A stretch of DNA of 64,000 bases from Pseudomonas syringae (GTDB lineage Bacteria; Pseudomonadota; Gammaproteobacteria; Pseudomonadales; Pseudomonadaceae). Position 1 is the first letter of the stretch; each line of letters opens with the position of its first letter. Positions 45,528 through 58,274 of this stretch are shown piece by piece. The DNA lies in the NCBI RefSeq assembly GCF_001698815.1, contig NZ_LGSI01000074.1:109924-173923 (forward strand), in the 5' to 3' direction. Position numbers and translations under genes: made by a program. The notes beneath the pieces were generated by a model. That model made no database searches. It was not told the origin of the DNA and saw only the letters and a program-made list of their open reading frames with translations.

Positions 45528-47558
45528 ATGAATGTGACTGCCGATCAGCCATTTGGCCCGGATTCCCTGGCCACCGATACCCAACACCCGGCTCGACCTA
45601 TAACGCTGACTCAAGCCTTGCAATTGCCGCGCATCGTGATCGAAAACACGACGCCGGTAATCGACGATGGGCTGTTTGCCGCCAAGGCAATCGTTGGCCA
45701 GCCAGTACCCGTCACCAGTAAGGTATTCGCTGACGGGCACGATAAGCTGGCGGTCAAGATTCGTTGGCGCGCCGCCGACGAAGAGCATTGGCACACCGCG
45801 CCGATGCGCGAGCTGGTCAATGACAACTGGGTCGGTGAGTTCACCCCGACCTCCGTCAACCGCTACGTGTTTCGCCTGGAAGCCTGGATCGACCAGTTCG
45901 CCAGCTACCGCTATGAGCTCGAGAAGAAATTCAGCGCAGGCGTTTCCATCGAGCTGGAGTTGATTGAAGGCAGGATTCATCTGGAGCACGCGGCCGAACG
46001 CACCAAGGGCGAGCTGCAACAGCAGCTTCACGCCGCGCTGGGCGAGCTGGAAAAGGCCGAGGCCGAGGAAAAGGTCGCGTTGCTGCTGCACAGTGAAACC
46101 GCAGCGCTGATGAACCAGGCGGATAACCAGACATTCCTGAGTCGCAGCGTCGAGTTCCCGCTGGATGTGGAGCGTGAGCTGGCACAGTTTGCCAGTTGGT
46201 ACGAACTGTTCCCGCGCTCGATCACCGACAGTCCCGAGCGTCACGGCACGTTCAATGATGTTCACTCGCGATTGCCGACGATCCGCGATATGGGCTTCGA
46301 CGTATTGTATTTCCCGCCGATCCATCCGATTGGCCGCGCGCATCGCAAGGGCCCGAACAACTCGTTGACTGCCGGCCCCGACGATCCGGGCAGCCCGTAT
46401 GCCATCGGCAGCGAGGAGGGTGGTCACGATGCCATCCACCCGCAATTGGGTACCCGTGAAGACTTCCGCAACCTGGTTGCCGCTGCTGCCGAACATGGCC
46501 TGGAGATCGCGCTGGACTTCGCTATCCAGTGTTCCCAGGATCACCCGTGGCTCAAGGAGCATCCGGGCTGGTTCACCTGGCGCCCGGACGGCACGATCCG
46601 TTATGCGGAAAACCCGCCGAAAAAATATCAGGACATCGTCAACGTCGATTTCTATGCGCCCGACGCGATTCCCAGCCTATGGCTGGAGCTGCGCGACGTG
46701 GTGTTGGGTTGGGTCAAGGAAGGGGTCAAAATCTTCCGCGTTGATAATCCGCACACCAAGCCGCTGCCTTTCTGGCAATGGATGATTGCCGATATTCGCA
46801 GTCAGCATCCGGAAGTCATGTTCCTGGCTGAGGCGTTCACCAAGCCGGGCATGATGGCGCGCCTGGGCAAGGTCGGTTACTCCCAGAGCTATACCTATTT
46901 CACCTGGCGCAACACCAAGGCCGAATTGACCGAGTACCTGACCGAGCTCAACGAGTCGCCGTGGCGTGAATGCTACCGTCCGAACTTCTTCGTCAATACG
47001 CCGGACATCAACCCGCCATTCCTGCAGCAGTCCGGGCGTGCTGGCTTCTTGATCCGCGCGGCGCTGGCGACCATGGGTTCCGGTTTGTGGGGCATGTATT
47101 CCGGTTTCGAGCTGTGCGAAGCCGCGCCGGTACCCGGCAAGGAAGAATATCTGGACTCGGAGAAGTATCAGCTGCGGCCACGGGACTTCACTGCGCCGGG
47201 CAATATCATCCCCGAGATTGCCCAGCTCAATCGCATCCGGCGCCAGAATCCGGCGTTGCAGACCCATTTGGGCCTGAAGATTTATAACGCCTGGAACGAC
47301 AATATCCTGTACTTCGGCAAGCGCAGCGCAGATGGCAGCAACTTCATTCTGGTTGCTATCAACCTTGATCCGTTCAATGTTCAAGAAGGGCAATTTGAAC
47401 TGCCGCTGTGGGAAATGGGGCTGCCCGACGATGCCGCGACCTCCGGCGAAGATCTGATGACCGGACATCGCTGGACCTGGTACGGGAAAACCCAGTTCAC
47501 ACGTCTTGACCCGGCTTACCAGCCTTTCGGCATCTGGCGTATCCAGTCCACGAATTAA
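45528..47558 (+). CDS. glgE: Alpha-1,4-glucan:maltose-1-phosphate maltosyltransferase
   Basis: This 676-residue GH13 enzyme transfers maltosyl units from alpha-maltose-1-phosphate to grow alpha-1,4-glucan. An N-terminal beta-domain and helical insert (about 1-200) come before the catalytic barrel. The nucleophile Asp406 is in KIFRVDNPHTKPLPFWQW and the acid/base Glu435 in FLAEAFTKPGMM, close to the known GlgE positions. Its role needs maltose-1-phosphate from the maltokinase fused to TreS, the next gene (17-base gap). Confidence 0.95.
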   Translation: MNVTADQPFGPDSLATDTQHPARPITLTQALQLPRIVIENTTPVIDDGLFAAKAIVGQPVPVTSKVFADGHDKLAVKIRWRAADEEHWHTAPMRELVNDNWVGEFTPTSVNRYVFRLEAWIDQFASYRYELEKKFSAGVSIELELIEGRIHLEHAAERTKGELQQQLHAALGELEKAEAEEKVALLLHSETAALMNQADNQTFLSRSVEFPLDVERELAQFASWYELFPRSITDSPERHGTFNDVHSRLPTIRDMGFDVLYFPPIHPIGRAHRKGPNNSLTAGPDDPGSPYAIGSEEGGHDAIHPQLGTREDFRNLVAAAAEHGLEIALDFAIQCSQDHPWLKEHPGWFTWRPDGTIRYAENPPKKYQDIVNVDFYAPDAIPSLWLELRDVVLGWVKEGVKIFRVDNPHTKPLPFWQWMIADIRSQHPEVMFLAEAFTKPGMMARLGKVGYSQSYTYFTWRNTKAELTEYLTELNESPWRECYRPNFFVNTPDINPPFLQQSGRAGFLIRAALATMGSGLWGMYSGFELCEAAPVPGKEEYLDSEKYQLRPRDFTAPGNIIPEIAQLNRIRRQNPALQTHLGLKIYNAWNDNILYFGKRSADGSNFILVAINLDPFNVQEGQFELPLWEMGLPDDAATSGEDLMTGHRWTWYGKTQFTRLDPAYQPFGIWRIQSTN

Positions 47559-47575
47559 GCAGCAGGGACACATCC

Positions 47576-50898
<3,323 letters not shown>

Positions 50899-50902
<4 letters not shown>

Positions 50903-53124
50903 ATGCGCCTGATAAAACCGGCGCGGCTCCGCAGTTGATGCCCGCAGCCGCGGACATGGATGCGTTGATCCGTGCTGAACACCGTGACCCATTCTCTGTA
51001 CTCGGCCCCCATGGCGATGGCGCCAACGGCCAGTTCATTCGGGCTTACCTGCCGGATGCCTTGAGCGTCAGCGTGTTGGCCCGTGATGGCGAACGTGAGC
51101 TGGGTCCACTGCAAATGAGCGAAGTGCCGGGGTTTTTCGTCGGGCATTTCACCGAAGCACAGCCGTACTTGCTGAAAATCAACTGGGCCGGCGGTGAGCA
51201 GATCACCGAAGACCCGTACAGCTTTGGCCCGTTGCTGGGCGAAATGGACCTTTACCTGTTTGCCGAAGGCAACCATCGCGACCTGAGCAGCTGTCTGGGT
51301 GCGCAGGTCAAGAATGTCGACGGCATTGATGGCGTGCGCTTCTCGGTCTGGGCGCCCAATGCGCGGCGTGTCTCGGTGGTCGGTGGTTTCAACAATTGGG
51401 ACGGTCGTCGTCACACCATGCGTTTGCGCCACCCGACCGGTGTCTGGGAAGTGTTTGTGCCGCGCCTCAAGCCGGGCGAAGTCTACAAGTACGAGATTCT
51501 GGGCGCCGATGGCATCCTGCCGCTGAAAGCCGACCCTATGGCTTTGGCGACCACCATGCCGCCGGATACGGCTTCGAAAGTCGCCGCGCCTTTGCAGTTC
51601 GACTGGAAAGATGACGCCTGGCTGGCCTCCCGCGCAGATCGTCATGCGGCTAACGCGCCCTTGTCGATCTACGAGCTGCACGCGGGTTCGTGGCAGAAGG
51701 AACAGAACGAGGAAGGTGAGTGGCGCCAGTACAACTGGCATGAGCTGGGCGAACGGCTGATCCCGTATGTCAAGGAACTGGGTTTCACCCATATCGAGCT
51801 GATGCCGATCATGGAACACCCATTCGGCGGCTCGTGGGGTTATCAGCTGCTGGCGCAATTCGCTCCCACCGCGCGCTACGGTTCCCCGGAAGATTTCGCA
51901 GCGTTCGTCAACGCCTGCCACGAGGCGGAAATCGGCGTGATTCTTGACTGGGTACCGGCGCATTTCCCGACCGATACTCACGGCCTGGCGCAGTTCGATG
52001 GCACCGCGCTGTACGAATACGCCAACCCTCAGGAAGGCTTTCATCAGGACTGGGACACGCTGATCTACAACCTGGGCCGTACTGAAGTGCATGGTTTCAT
52101 GCTGGCTTCGGGGCTGCACTGGCTCAAGCACTTCCACGTCGATGGGCTGCGCGTGGACGCTGTCGCATCGATGCTGTATCGCGACTATTCGCGTAAAGCC
52201 GGGGAGTGGGTGCCGAACCGTTTCGGTGGTCGCGAGAACCTGGAAGCCATTGATTTTCTGCGTCACCTCAATGACGTGGTCAATCTCGAAGTGCCCGGCG
52301 CGCTGGTGATTGCCGAAGAATCCACGGCCTGGCCCGGCGTGAGTCAGACCACGCAACAAGGTGGTTTGGGCTTTGCCTACAAATGGAACATGGGCTGGAT
52401 GCACGACACGTTGCATTACATGCAGCAGGATCCGATTCATCGCGCCCATCACCATAGCGAGCTGAGCTTCGGGCTGATGTATGCCTGGTCGGAAAAATTC
52501 ATCTTGCCGATCTCCCACGATGAAGTGGTGCACGGCAAGCATTCGCTGATCGACAAGATGCCTGGCGACCGCTGGCAGAAATTCGCCAACCTGCGCGCTT
52601 ATCTGACGTTCATGTGGACTCATCCGGGCAAGAAACTGCTGTTCATGGGCTGCGAATTTGGCCAATGGCGCGAGTGGAACCACGACGAACAGCTGGACTG
52701 GTATCTGCTGCAATACGCAGAGCACATCGGCGTGAAAACGCTGGTCAGCGATCTGAACCGGATCTATCGCGAAGAGAAAGCCCTGCACGAACGCGATACC
52801 GAGCCAATGGGCTTCCAGTGGCTGATCGGCGACGATGCCGCCAACAGTGTTTTCGCCTGGTTGCGCTGGAGCAAGGAAGGCGAACCGCTGTTGGTGGTCG
52901 CCAACCTGACGCCTGTGCCGCGCGTGAACTATCGCGTCGGCGTACCGTTCGCAGGCAAGTGGAGCGAGCTGCTCAACAGTGACGCGGAAACCTATGCCGG
53001 CTCCAACTTCGGCAATGGCGGCGCGGTGCAGACGCAAGACAGCAAAAGTCACGGCATGCCGGCTTCGCTGGAGCTGAACCTGCCTCCGCTGGCAGTGTTG
53101 ATTCTCAAGCCGTACGCCGAGTAA
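50899..53124 (+). CDS. glgB: 1,4-alpha-glucan branching enzyme
   Basis: This 741-residue GH13 branching enzyme cuts alpha-1,4 chains and rejoins them as alpha-1,6 branches. It has two N-terminal carbohydrate-binding beta domains (FSVLGPHGDG; RFSVWAPNARRVSVVGGFNNW), the catalytic barrel with nucleophile Asp420 in DGLRVDAVASMLYRDYSR, Glu473 in VIAEESTAWPGVS, and the HDEVVHGKHSL histidine-aspartate. The C-terminal beta domain ends VLILKPYAE. It is translationally coupled to treS and followed by a terminator. Confidence 0.95.
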
Positions 53125-53132
53125 TCCACAGG

Positions 53133-53170
53133 CAACGCGGCGCTCGATATGAGCGCCGCGTTGTGGTTTT
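53133..53170 (+). terminator. Terminator of the glgE-treS-glgB operon
   Basis: A perfect 13-bp stem, caacgcggcgctc with gagcgccgcgttg, has the loop gatat and is followed by tggtttta. It sits just before the stop of the minus-strand autotransporter and may end both transcripts. Confidence 0.8.
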
Positions 53171-53175
53171 ACCCC

Positions 53176-55821
53176 TTACCAGCTAATCCTCATCCCCAGA
53201 TTGCCCATCAAGCCTTCCAGATTGTCATCGTCCACGTTGCCGCTGTAATCGGCGCTGACATACAGACTTACTTCCTTTGACACTTTTGCCACCAGACCTA
53301 CCCCCAAATCAGCTGTGGTGGACTTGTGCTTGGTCTTGATTCTGTCCACGTGATCAAAGGTCACCGTGTCCGAACCGCCAAAGGTGTGCCACAGATTGCC
53401 ACGCACATAGGGTTCCAGTGGCATGCCGCTGACGCTATACCGACCTTTCAAACGCGCACCGACACGGCCAGTGGTGTAGGACTGGGAATCAAATGACACG
53501 TGGGAAATCCCGTCATTCTGGCTGTCCAGATCAATGTGCTGGTTGATCACTTGTGCCTGGGGTTCGACGATCCAGTTTGCGGAGACAGGAATCGGATACC
53601 CGGTTTCAAGGGACAGACTCAGCGCTCGTCCTTCGGTGTCGATCCGTACGCCTCGGTCCGAGCGGCTGTAACCATCCAGGCGCGTGCCCATCGCCACTGC
53701 ATCGACGTACCAGCCTTTCGGATCGACCAGTGTCCAATACACGCCGACGCTGTCGCCCTCGATTTTTACCTTACCAGTGCGGTTGTCTTTGAAACCACCG
53801 GCAAAGCCGTCTACGTGGCCTTCCAGTCGACTGTGACCGACGAAGAAACCGGTGCGCTGTGAACCGCCGCTGGCGGTCTCCGAAGCGTACAGGTCATGGC
53901 CGACCTGATAGCCCTTGAGCGATGCGTCCAGGCTCGGATCGACAGTGCCGGACCAACTGCGCTTGAAGTCATTGCCGAACGCTCGCGCCCATCCCGCGGG
54001 CACAAAGCCAGACTCGCTCAGCAGGCTTTGCTCACCCTGACGATCATGAAAGGTGCCCAGTGACATCTGGGTCAGCATGGCGACCGCTGGCGGCACCACG
54101 GCGTAGTTGGGCACTTCCATGCGATACAGCGTAATCGGTGCCGCGCCCCGGACTGGCGCCGGCAGCGGAGGGGTGCCGATGGCCGCGACCGGGGCAGTCG
54201 CCGCTGGCTGCACGGATGGCGTGGTTGGGGTTGTTGGAGTTGTGGGCGTAGTCGGTACCGTAGGTTCCGTCGGCGTTGTTGGTGTTGTGGGTGTTGTGGG
54301 TTCGGTTGGCGTAACAGGTGTTTCTGGCGTGGTGGGCGGTACCGCGAGGGCCAGGGGTTGCGAGAGTACGGTCGAGCGCAGGAACCAGCTGTTTTCCGAT
54401 CCCGCTGTCGCGCCGCCTTTGAATAAATAGTATTGATAGGCCCCGACTGACAACGAGTTGCTCAGCGTAAACGCACTGTTGTCGCTGGTTGCTCCCTCGC
54501 TGGCCTGTACCACCTGAATGCCGTTTTGTTGAGTTACCGCGCCCAGGCCGCCCAGGTTGGTGACGTTGATCTGCGTAGTCCCGCTGATCGCGCCCTGAGC
54601 CACGACCAGCTTGTCGCTGGCTGAAGAGTCGTCGCCCAATACCGATTGCAGCAACAACTTGCCACTGTTGCCGATGTAGTTGCCGCGCACGGTGAGGGTG
54701 TCGGTTGCCTGGCTGCTGCCGGTGGTCATGTCCAGGGTTCCAGCGTTATTCATCGTTGCCAGCTGGCCAGCGGTAAAGGGGCGCAAGGTGCCGGCTGTAG
54801 ATGTGACGGTGCTGGTACCGTCGATATTGAACACGCCAGTGCCGCTGGTGGCGTCGCCGAGGACCATTTCTCCGGCCAGGTCCATGCGCGAGCCATTATT
54901 GAGGTTGACTGTTTCCCAGTTGGCATAGCGACCTGGAGCTGCGGTTGTCGAAGCGTCGAAGGTCAACGTATCGGTACCGACGCCGCCGTCCAGCAAAGGG
55001 TTCGGGCCGAGCAAGGCTTCAGCGAGGTTGGTCAGCGTCGCGCTGTCGTTACCGTCAGCCATCAGCACGGCCGCGCGGATCAGGCCACCATCGTGCCAGG
55101 CGAGAATGTCGTTGCCGAAGCTGGCACGTATGCCACCGCGTATTTCGCCGCCGCTGACGGTGATGCGGTCGTCGCCACCGCTGACGCTGACTACGCCGCC
55201 GATGATGCCTCCGGAGACAATGATCGTGTCCTTGCCGAAGCCGCTCACCAGGTTATTGATGATAGTGCCGCCCGACATGTCGAATACGTTGTCGTCCAGT
55301 TTCATGTCAACCCGGCCAATCGTGCCGCCTGTCATGCGCGCAATGTCGCCGTCTTCGAATGCATTGCTGATGGTGCCGCCGGTCATGAGAAACGTATCGT
55401 GCCCGTCGCCTTGGGTCAGGGAACGCATGGTGCCGCCGCTCATGAAAAAGTCATCCGGATCGAAGCTTTGGTTGACGTCCCCAGTGATGGTGCCGGCAGT
55501 GATTCTGAACTCGTCGACCCCTGCGCCCTGATTGAAATCGCCGACTATGCTGCCGGAATTCATGTCAATGCGGTCATGACCTGCACCGAAGGTGACGTTG
55601 CCGATGATCGCGCCACTGCCGCCAGCAGGGAAAACCAGTGTGTTGTTGCCGGCGGGGTTGGTCAGCGGGCCGCTGCTGCCGCTGTCGCAGATTTGAATAT
55701 CACTGCCGATCGTCGAGTTCAGATCACAGGCCGCACGCGCCGGATTGCACCACATGCCAAAGATTGCGACGGGCAGGACGGCCAAACGCCATGGGCAAGA
55801 TTTGCCACGGGGGTGCTTCAT
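53176..55821 (-). CDS. Autotransporter (type Va) with repeat passenger
   Basis: This 881-residue type V secretion protein has a signal peptide (about 1-30, ending NPARA) and a passenger from 31 to about 500. A series of about eight to nine 19-21-residue repeats (about 70-255) shares GGTI-type turns and D-x-F/I strands (for example HDTFLMTGGTI, DNVFDMSGGTI, KDTIIVSGGIIGG). A Pro/Thr linker of TTPTTPTTP type (about 505-560) follows, then the beta-barrel (about 595-881) ending in the outer-membrane signature phenylalanine-like GNLGMRISW. The repeats suggest a beta-solenoid adhesin. No protease or esterase motif was found. The base composition is normal for the window. Confidence 0.88.
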   Translation of the reverse strand: MKHPRGKSCPWRLAVLPVAIFGMWCNPARAACDLNSTIGSDIQICDSGSSGPLTNPAGNNTLVFPAGGSGAIIGNVTFGAGHDRIDMNSGSIVGDFNQGAGVDEFRITAGTITGDVNQSFDPDDFFMSGGTMRSLTQGDGHDTFLMTGGTISNAFEDGDIARMTGGTIGRVDMKLDDNVFDMSGGTIINNLVSGFGKDTIIVSGGIIGGVVSVSGGDDRITVSGGEIRGGIRASFGNDILAWHDGGLIRAAVLMADGNDSATLTNLAEALLGPNPLLDGGVGTDTLTFDASTTAAPGRYANWETVNLNNGSRMDLAGEMVLGDATSGTGVFNIDGTSTVTSTAGTLRPFTAGQLATMNNAGTLDMTTGSSQATDTLTVRGNYIGNSGKLLLQSVLGDDSSASDKLVVAQGAISGTTQINVTNLGGLGAVTQQNGIQVVQASEGATSDNSAFTLSNSLSVGAYQYYLFKGGATAGSENSWFLRSTVLSQPLALAVPPTTPETPVTPTEPTTPTTPTTPTEPTVPTTPTTPTTPTTPSVQPAATAPVAAIGTPPLPAPVRGAAPITLYRMEVPNYAVVPPAVAMLTQMSLGTFHDRQGEQSLLSESGFVPAGWARAFGNDFKRSWSGTVDPSLDASLKGYQVGHDLYASETASGGSQRTGFFVGHSRLEGHVDGFAGGFKDNRTGKVKIEGDSVGVYWTLVDPKGWYVDAVAMGTRLDGYSRSDRGVRIDTEGRALSLSLETGYPIPVSANWIVEPQAQVINQHIDLDSQNDGISHVSFDSQSYTTGRVGARLKGRYSVSGMPLEPYVRGNLWHTFGGSDTVTFDHVDRIKTKHKSTTADLGVGLVAKVSKEVSLYVSADYSGNVDDDNLEGLMGNLGMRISW

Positions 55822-56026
55822 GATGTCTCTCCCTGAGTAGCGTAGTCAGGGAGGCGGTCACGTCGTGCCTACGGGCCACGCTAAAACGCACTGCATGTCA
55901 GACCAGCGACATTGCGTTTTTCCATATTGATTAGATAGTTGCACCTTCAGTACAGAGGTCATCCATCCGCCCGTCAAGTAAATGACCGACGGATGGTTGG
56001 CGCAGGGCCACGGATTTTGCAGGGCT
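55822..56026. promoter_or_regulatory. Autotransporter upstream region
   Basis: This is 205 bases ahead of the autotransporter start with AT-rich stretches (tccatattgattagatagttg near 55920). It is a probable promoter region without an operator I can name. Confidence 0.3.
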
Positions 56027-56827
56027 TCAGAGGTGAACTTCTACCGCGAGCGGCAGATGATCCGACAGATGTGTCCAGGGCCGGTTGCCGAGGATTTTCG
56101 GTGAGTGGCTGCTGGCATTGCGCAGATAGACGCGATCCAGACGCAGCAGCGGGAAGCGCGCGGGATAGGTCTTGGCCAGTAAACCGTGATGGCGCTCGAA
56201 GGCTTCATGCAGATAATCACAACGCGCCAATGTGGCATTGCCGCGCAGCTGCCAGTCGTTGAAATCCCCGGCGATAATTACCGGCGCGTGGCTGGGCAGG
56301 GAATCCAGCAGTTTGCACAGCAGGTCCAACTGCAGTTGCCGATGACTTTCCAGCAGGCTCAAATGTACGCAGATCGCATGCACCTCATCGTGCCCCGGCA
56401 CCTGCAATACGCAGTGCAGCAGACCACGGCGTTCGGGGCCGGTGATGGAAATGTCGAGATTGCGATGGCTCAGAATCGGGTACTTGGAGAGCAGGGCGTT
56501 ACCGTGATGGCCGTCGGGATAAACCGCGTTGCGGCCGTAGGCAAAATCGCTCCACATGCTGTCAGCCAGAAACTCGTAGTGGGAAGTAACGGGCCAGTCA
56601 TGATGGCGTGACGCGTGACCGTCGTGGCTACCCAACACTTCTTGCAGGAACACCAGATCTGCGCCGGTACTGCGCACGGCTTCGCGCAGTTCCGGGAGAA
56701 TGAAGCGTCGATTGAACGCGGTGAATCCCTTGTGGGTGTTGACGGTCAGGACACGCAGCTTGTGGACGTCCGGGCTGTTGCTCATGTCCGCTGCATTACT
56801 ATTCATACCAGCAGGATCGGGGGGCAC
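56027..56827 (-). CDS. Endonuclease/exonuclease/phosphatase-family protein (YbhP-like)
   Basis: This 266-residue metal-dependent hydrolase has the EEP fold. Active-site motifs are VNTHKGF (Asn), FLQEVLG (Glu), CVHLSLLESHRQLQ (His), IAGDFNDW (Asp and Asn), LDRVYLRN and LSDHLPLAVEV (Asp-His). No signal peptide is visible. E. coli YbhP is encoded next to a cardiolipin synthase; no such gene is present here. The substrate could be nucleic acid or a phospho-lipid. GTG at 56827, 7 bases after AGGAG, is the likely start; ATG at 56806 and 56785 are alternatives. Confidence 0.88.
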   Translation of the reverse strand: MPPDPAGMNSNAADMSNSPDVHKLRVLTVNTHKGFTAFNRRFILPELREAVRSTGADLVFLQEVLGSHDGHASRHHDWPVTSHYEFLADSMWSDFAYGRNAVYPDGHHGNALLSKYPILSHRNLDISITGPERRGLLHCVLQVPGHDEVHAICVHLSLLESHRQLQLDLLCKLLDSLPSHAPVIIAGDFNDWQLRGNATLARCDYLHEAFERHHGLLAKTYPARFPLLRLDRVYLRNASSHSPKILGNRPWTHLSDHLPLAVEVHL

Positions 56828-56908
56828 GCGAACGCTCCTAAGTACGGCAAATGTCTAAATGGGACTGATGCGTACGCTGGCAGTTCATCTTTTTGCCCCG
56901 ACGTTTCT

Positions 56909-58108
56909 TCAAATCCTCGGGCGGCGTGACAGCATCACAGTAAGCATTAAACCGCCAATCGACAGCAGCGATGCGAAGAAAAAGATCGAGGCGTAACCCA
57001 TTCCCAAAGCGATAGCGCCCATCACCGGTCCAGCGATTGCCAGGGCGAGATCGAAGAACACCGCGTAGGCGCTCAAGCCGGCACTGCGACTGGAAATCGG
57101 CACTTGCTTGATTGCTTCGACGCCCAACGCCGGATAGACCAGGGACAACCCAAGCCCCGTCAAGCCAGCGCCTGCCAGAGCAAAGCCCGTATTGGGCGAA
57201 ATCCACAGCAGGACCAGCCCCAGGGTTTCCACGCCCATGCAGACAATGGCCGAGGTGAAGCCGCCAAGACGGTTGATTGCGCCGATGAATAGCAAGCGGG
57301 CAAGAATGAAACAAATTCCGAAGACGCTCAGGCAATAAGCGGCGCCTTCCCACCCGCGGCTGACGTAGAACAGAGTGATGAACGTGGTCATCGTGCCATA
57401 GCCGATTGACGCCAGCGTCAGGCTGACGCCATAAGGTGCGATGCGCCCAAATACCGACCAGAACGGCAAGCGTTCACCCTTGATCACGGGGATCGAAGGT
57501 TTTTTGCGGATGATCACCAGGGCCACTATCGCCATCGCCGTCAAGGCAAGGCCGATACTGAAGAAACCGACATCGTGCGTCATCACATAACCCAGCGGCG
57601 CGCCGATGGCGATAGCCCCGTAGGACGCGATACCGTTCCAGGAAATCGCCCGGGCGGTATGGTCCGGCCCGACCTTGCCGATACACCAGCTGATGCTGCC
57701 AACGCCGATCAGGCCTTGGGAGACGCCGATGAACAGCCGCGCAATGATCAGGACCGTCAGGCTGACCACCGGCGCGCTTTCCAGCAACGTCGCAACCGAG
57801 GTCAGCACGCCGCTGATGGCAATCCCGGACATGCCGTAGACAATCGCAAGTTTGGTGCCGATGGTGTCGCAGACCCTGCCGGCCAGTGGACGGCTGAGCA
57901 GGGTGGCCAGATATTGTGAACCAATCGTCAGACCTGCGATGACTGCGCTGAATCCCAGCTGGTCGTGCACGTAACTGGGCATCACAGCAATCGGCAAACC
58001 GATGCACAGGAACGCGATAAAGGTGTAGAGCACGATAGTGACGATCTGCAAGGTGATCGTCATGGAACTGACTTCAACTGGAGGCGGTGGCGTGAAGGCG
58101 GAGGACAT
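56909..58108 (-). CDS. MFS transporter (YfcJ/YhhS-like)
   Basis: This 399-residue major facilitator has 12 predicted helices, the loop-2/3 motif SRPLAGRVCDTIGTK, and a weaker repeat in the second half. It is related to arabinose/drug-efflux-type YfcJ and YhhS carriers; the substrate is not readable. ATG at 58108 is used; an in-frame TTG at 58126 would add six residues, and ATG at 58063 is also possible. Confidence 0.88.
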   Translation of the reverse strand: MSSAFTPPPPVEVSSMTITLQIVTIVLYTFIAFLCIGLPIAVMPSYVHDQLGFSAVIAGLTIGSQYLATLLSRPLAGRVCDTIGTKLAIVYGMSGIAISGVLTSVATLLESAPVVSLTVLIIARLFIGVSQGLIGVGSISWCIGKVGPDHTARAISWNGIASYGAIAIGAPLGYVMTHDVGFFSIGLALTAMAIVALVIIRKKPSIPVIKGERLPFWSVFGRIAPYGVSLTLASIGYGTMTTFITLFYVSRGWEGAAYCLSVFGICFILARLLFIGAINRLGGFTSAIVCMGVETLGLVLLWISPNTGFALAGAGLTGLGLSLVYPALGVEAIKQVPISSRSAGLSAYAVFFDLALAIAGPVMGAIALGMGYASIFFFASLLSIGGLMLTVMLSRRPRI

Positions 58109-58274
58109 GGACTCGTTCGCTGGCAAGCGTTAGGGAGTGGCACATCATGGCTGGAGATTCCGGGAAAAGAAAGCATGCTAACGATGTAGTTTATTTATTT
58201 GTAAACAAATATTGCCGCTGGCTTCGAGCAGTCATAGGATGACTGACCACAAACATAAAAATAAAGGATCCCTC

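Noticed and set aside
45006..46562. Minus-strand open frame of 518 codons over the start of glgE
   Set aside because: Only its last 58 codons (45006-45182) have a start, a ribosome site and sensible composition; the rest is antisense to glgE.
54220..54330. Repetitive gttgttggtgttgtggg tract as a possible microsatellite or CRISPR-like array
   Set aside because: It encodes the Thr/Pro linker of the autotransporter in frame; there are no unique spacers of equal length.
54646..55836. Plus-strand open frame of 396 codons through the autotransporter
   Set aside because: Its Val/Ala-rich composition mirrors the Gly/Thr repeats on the other strand, and it has no signal peptide or ribosome site.
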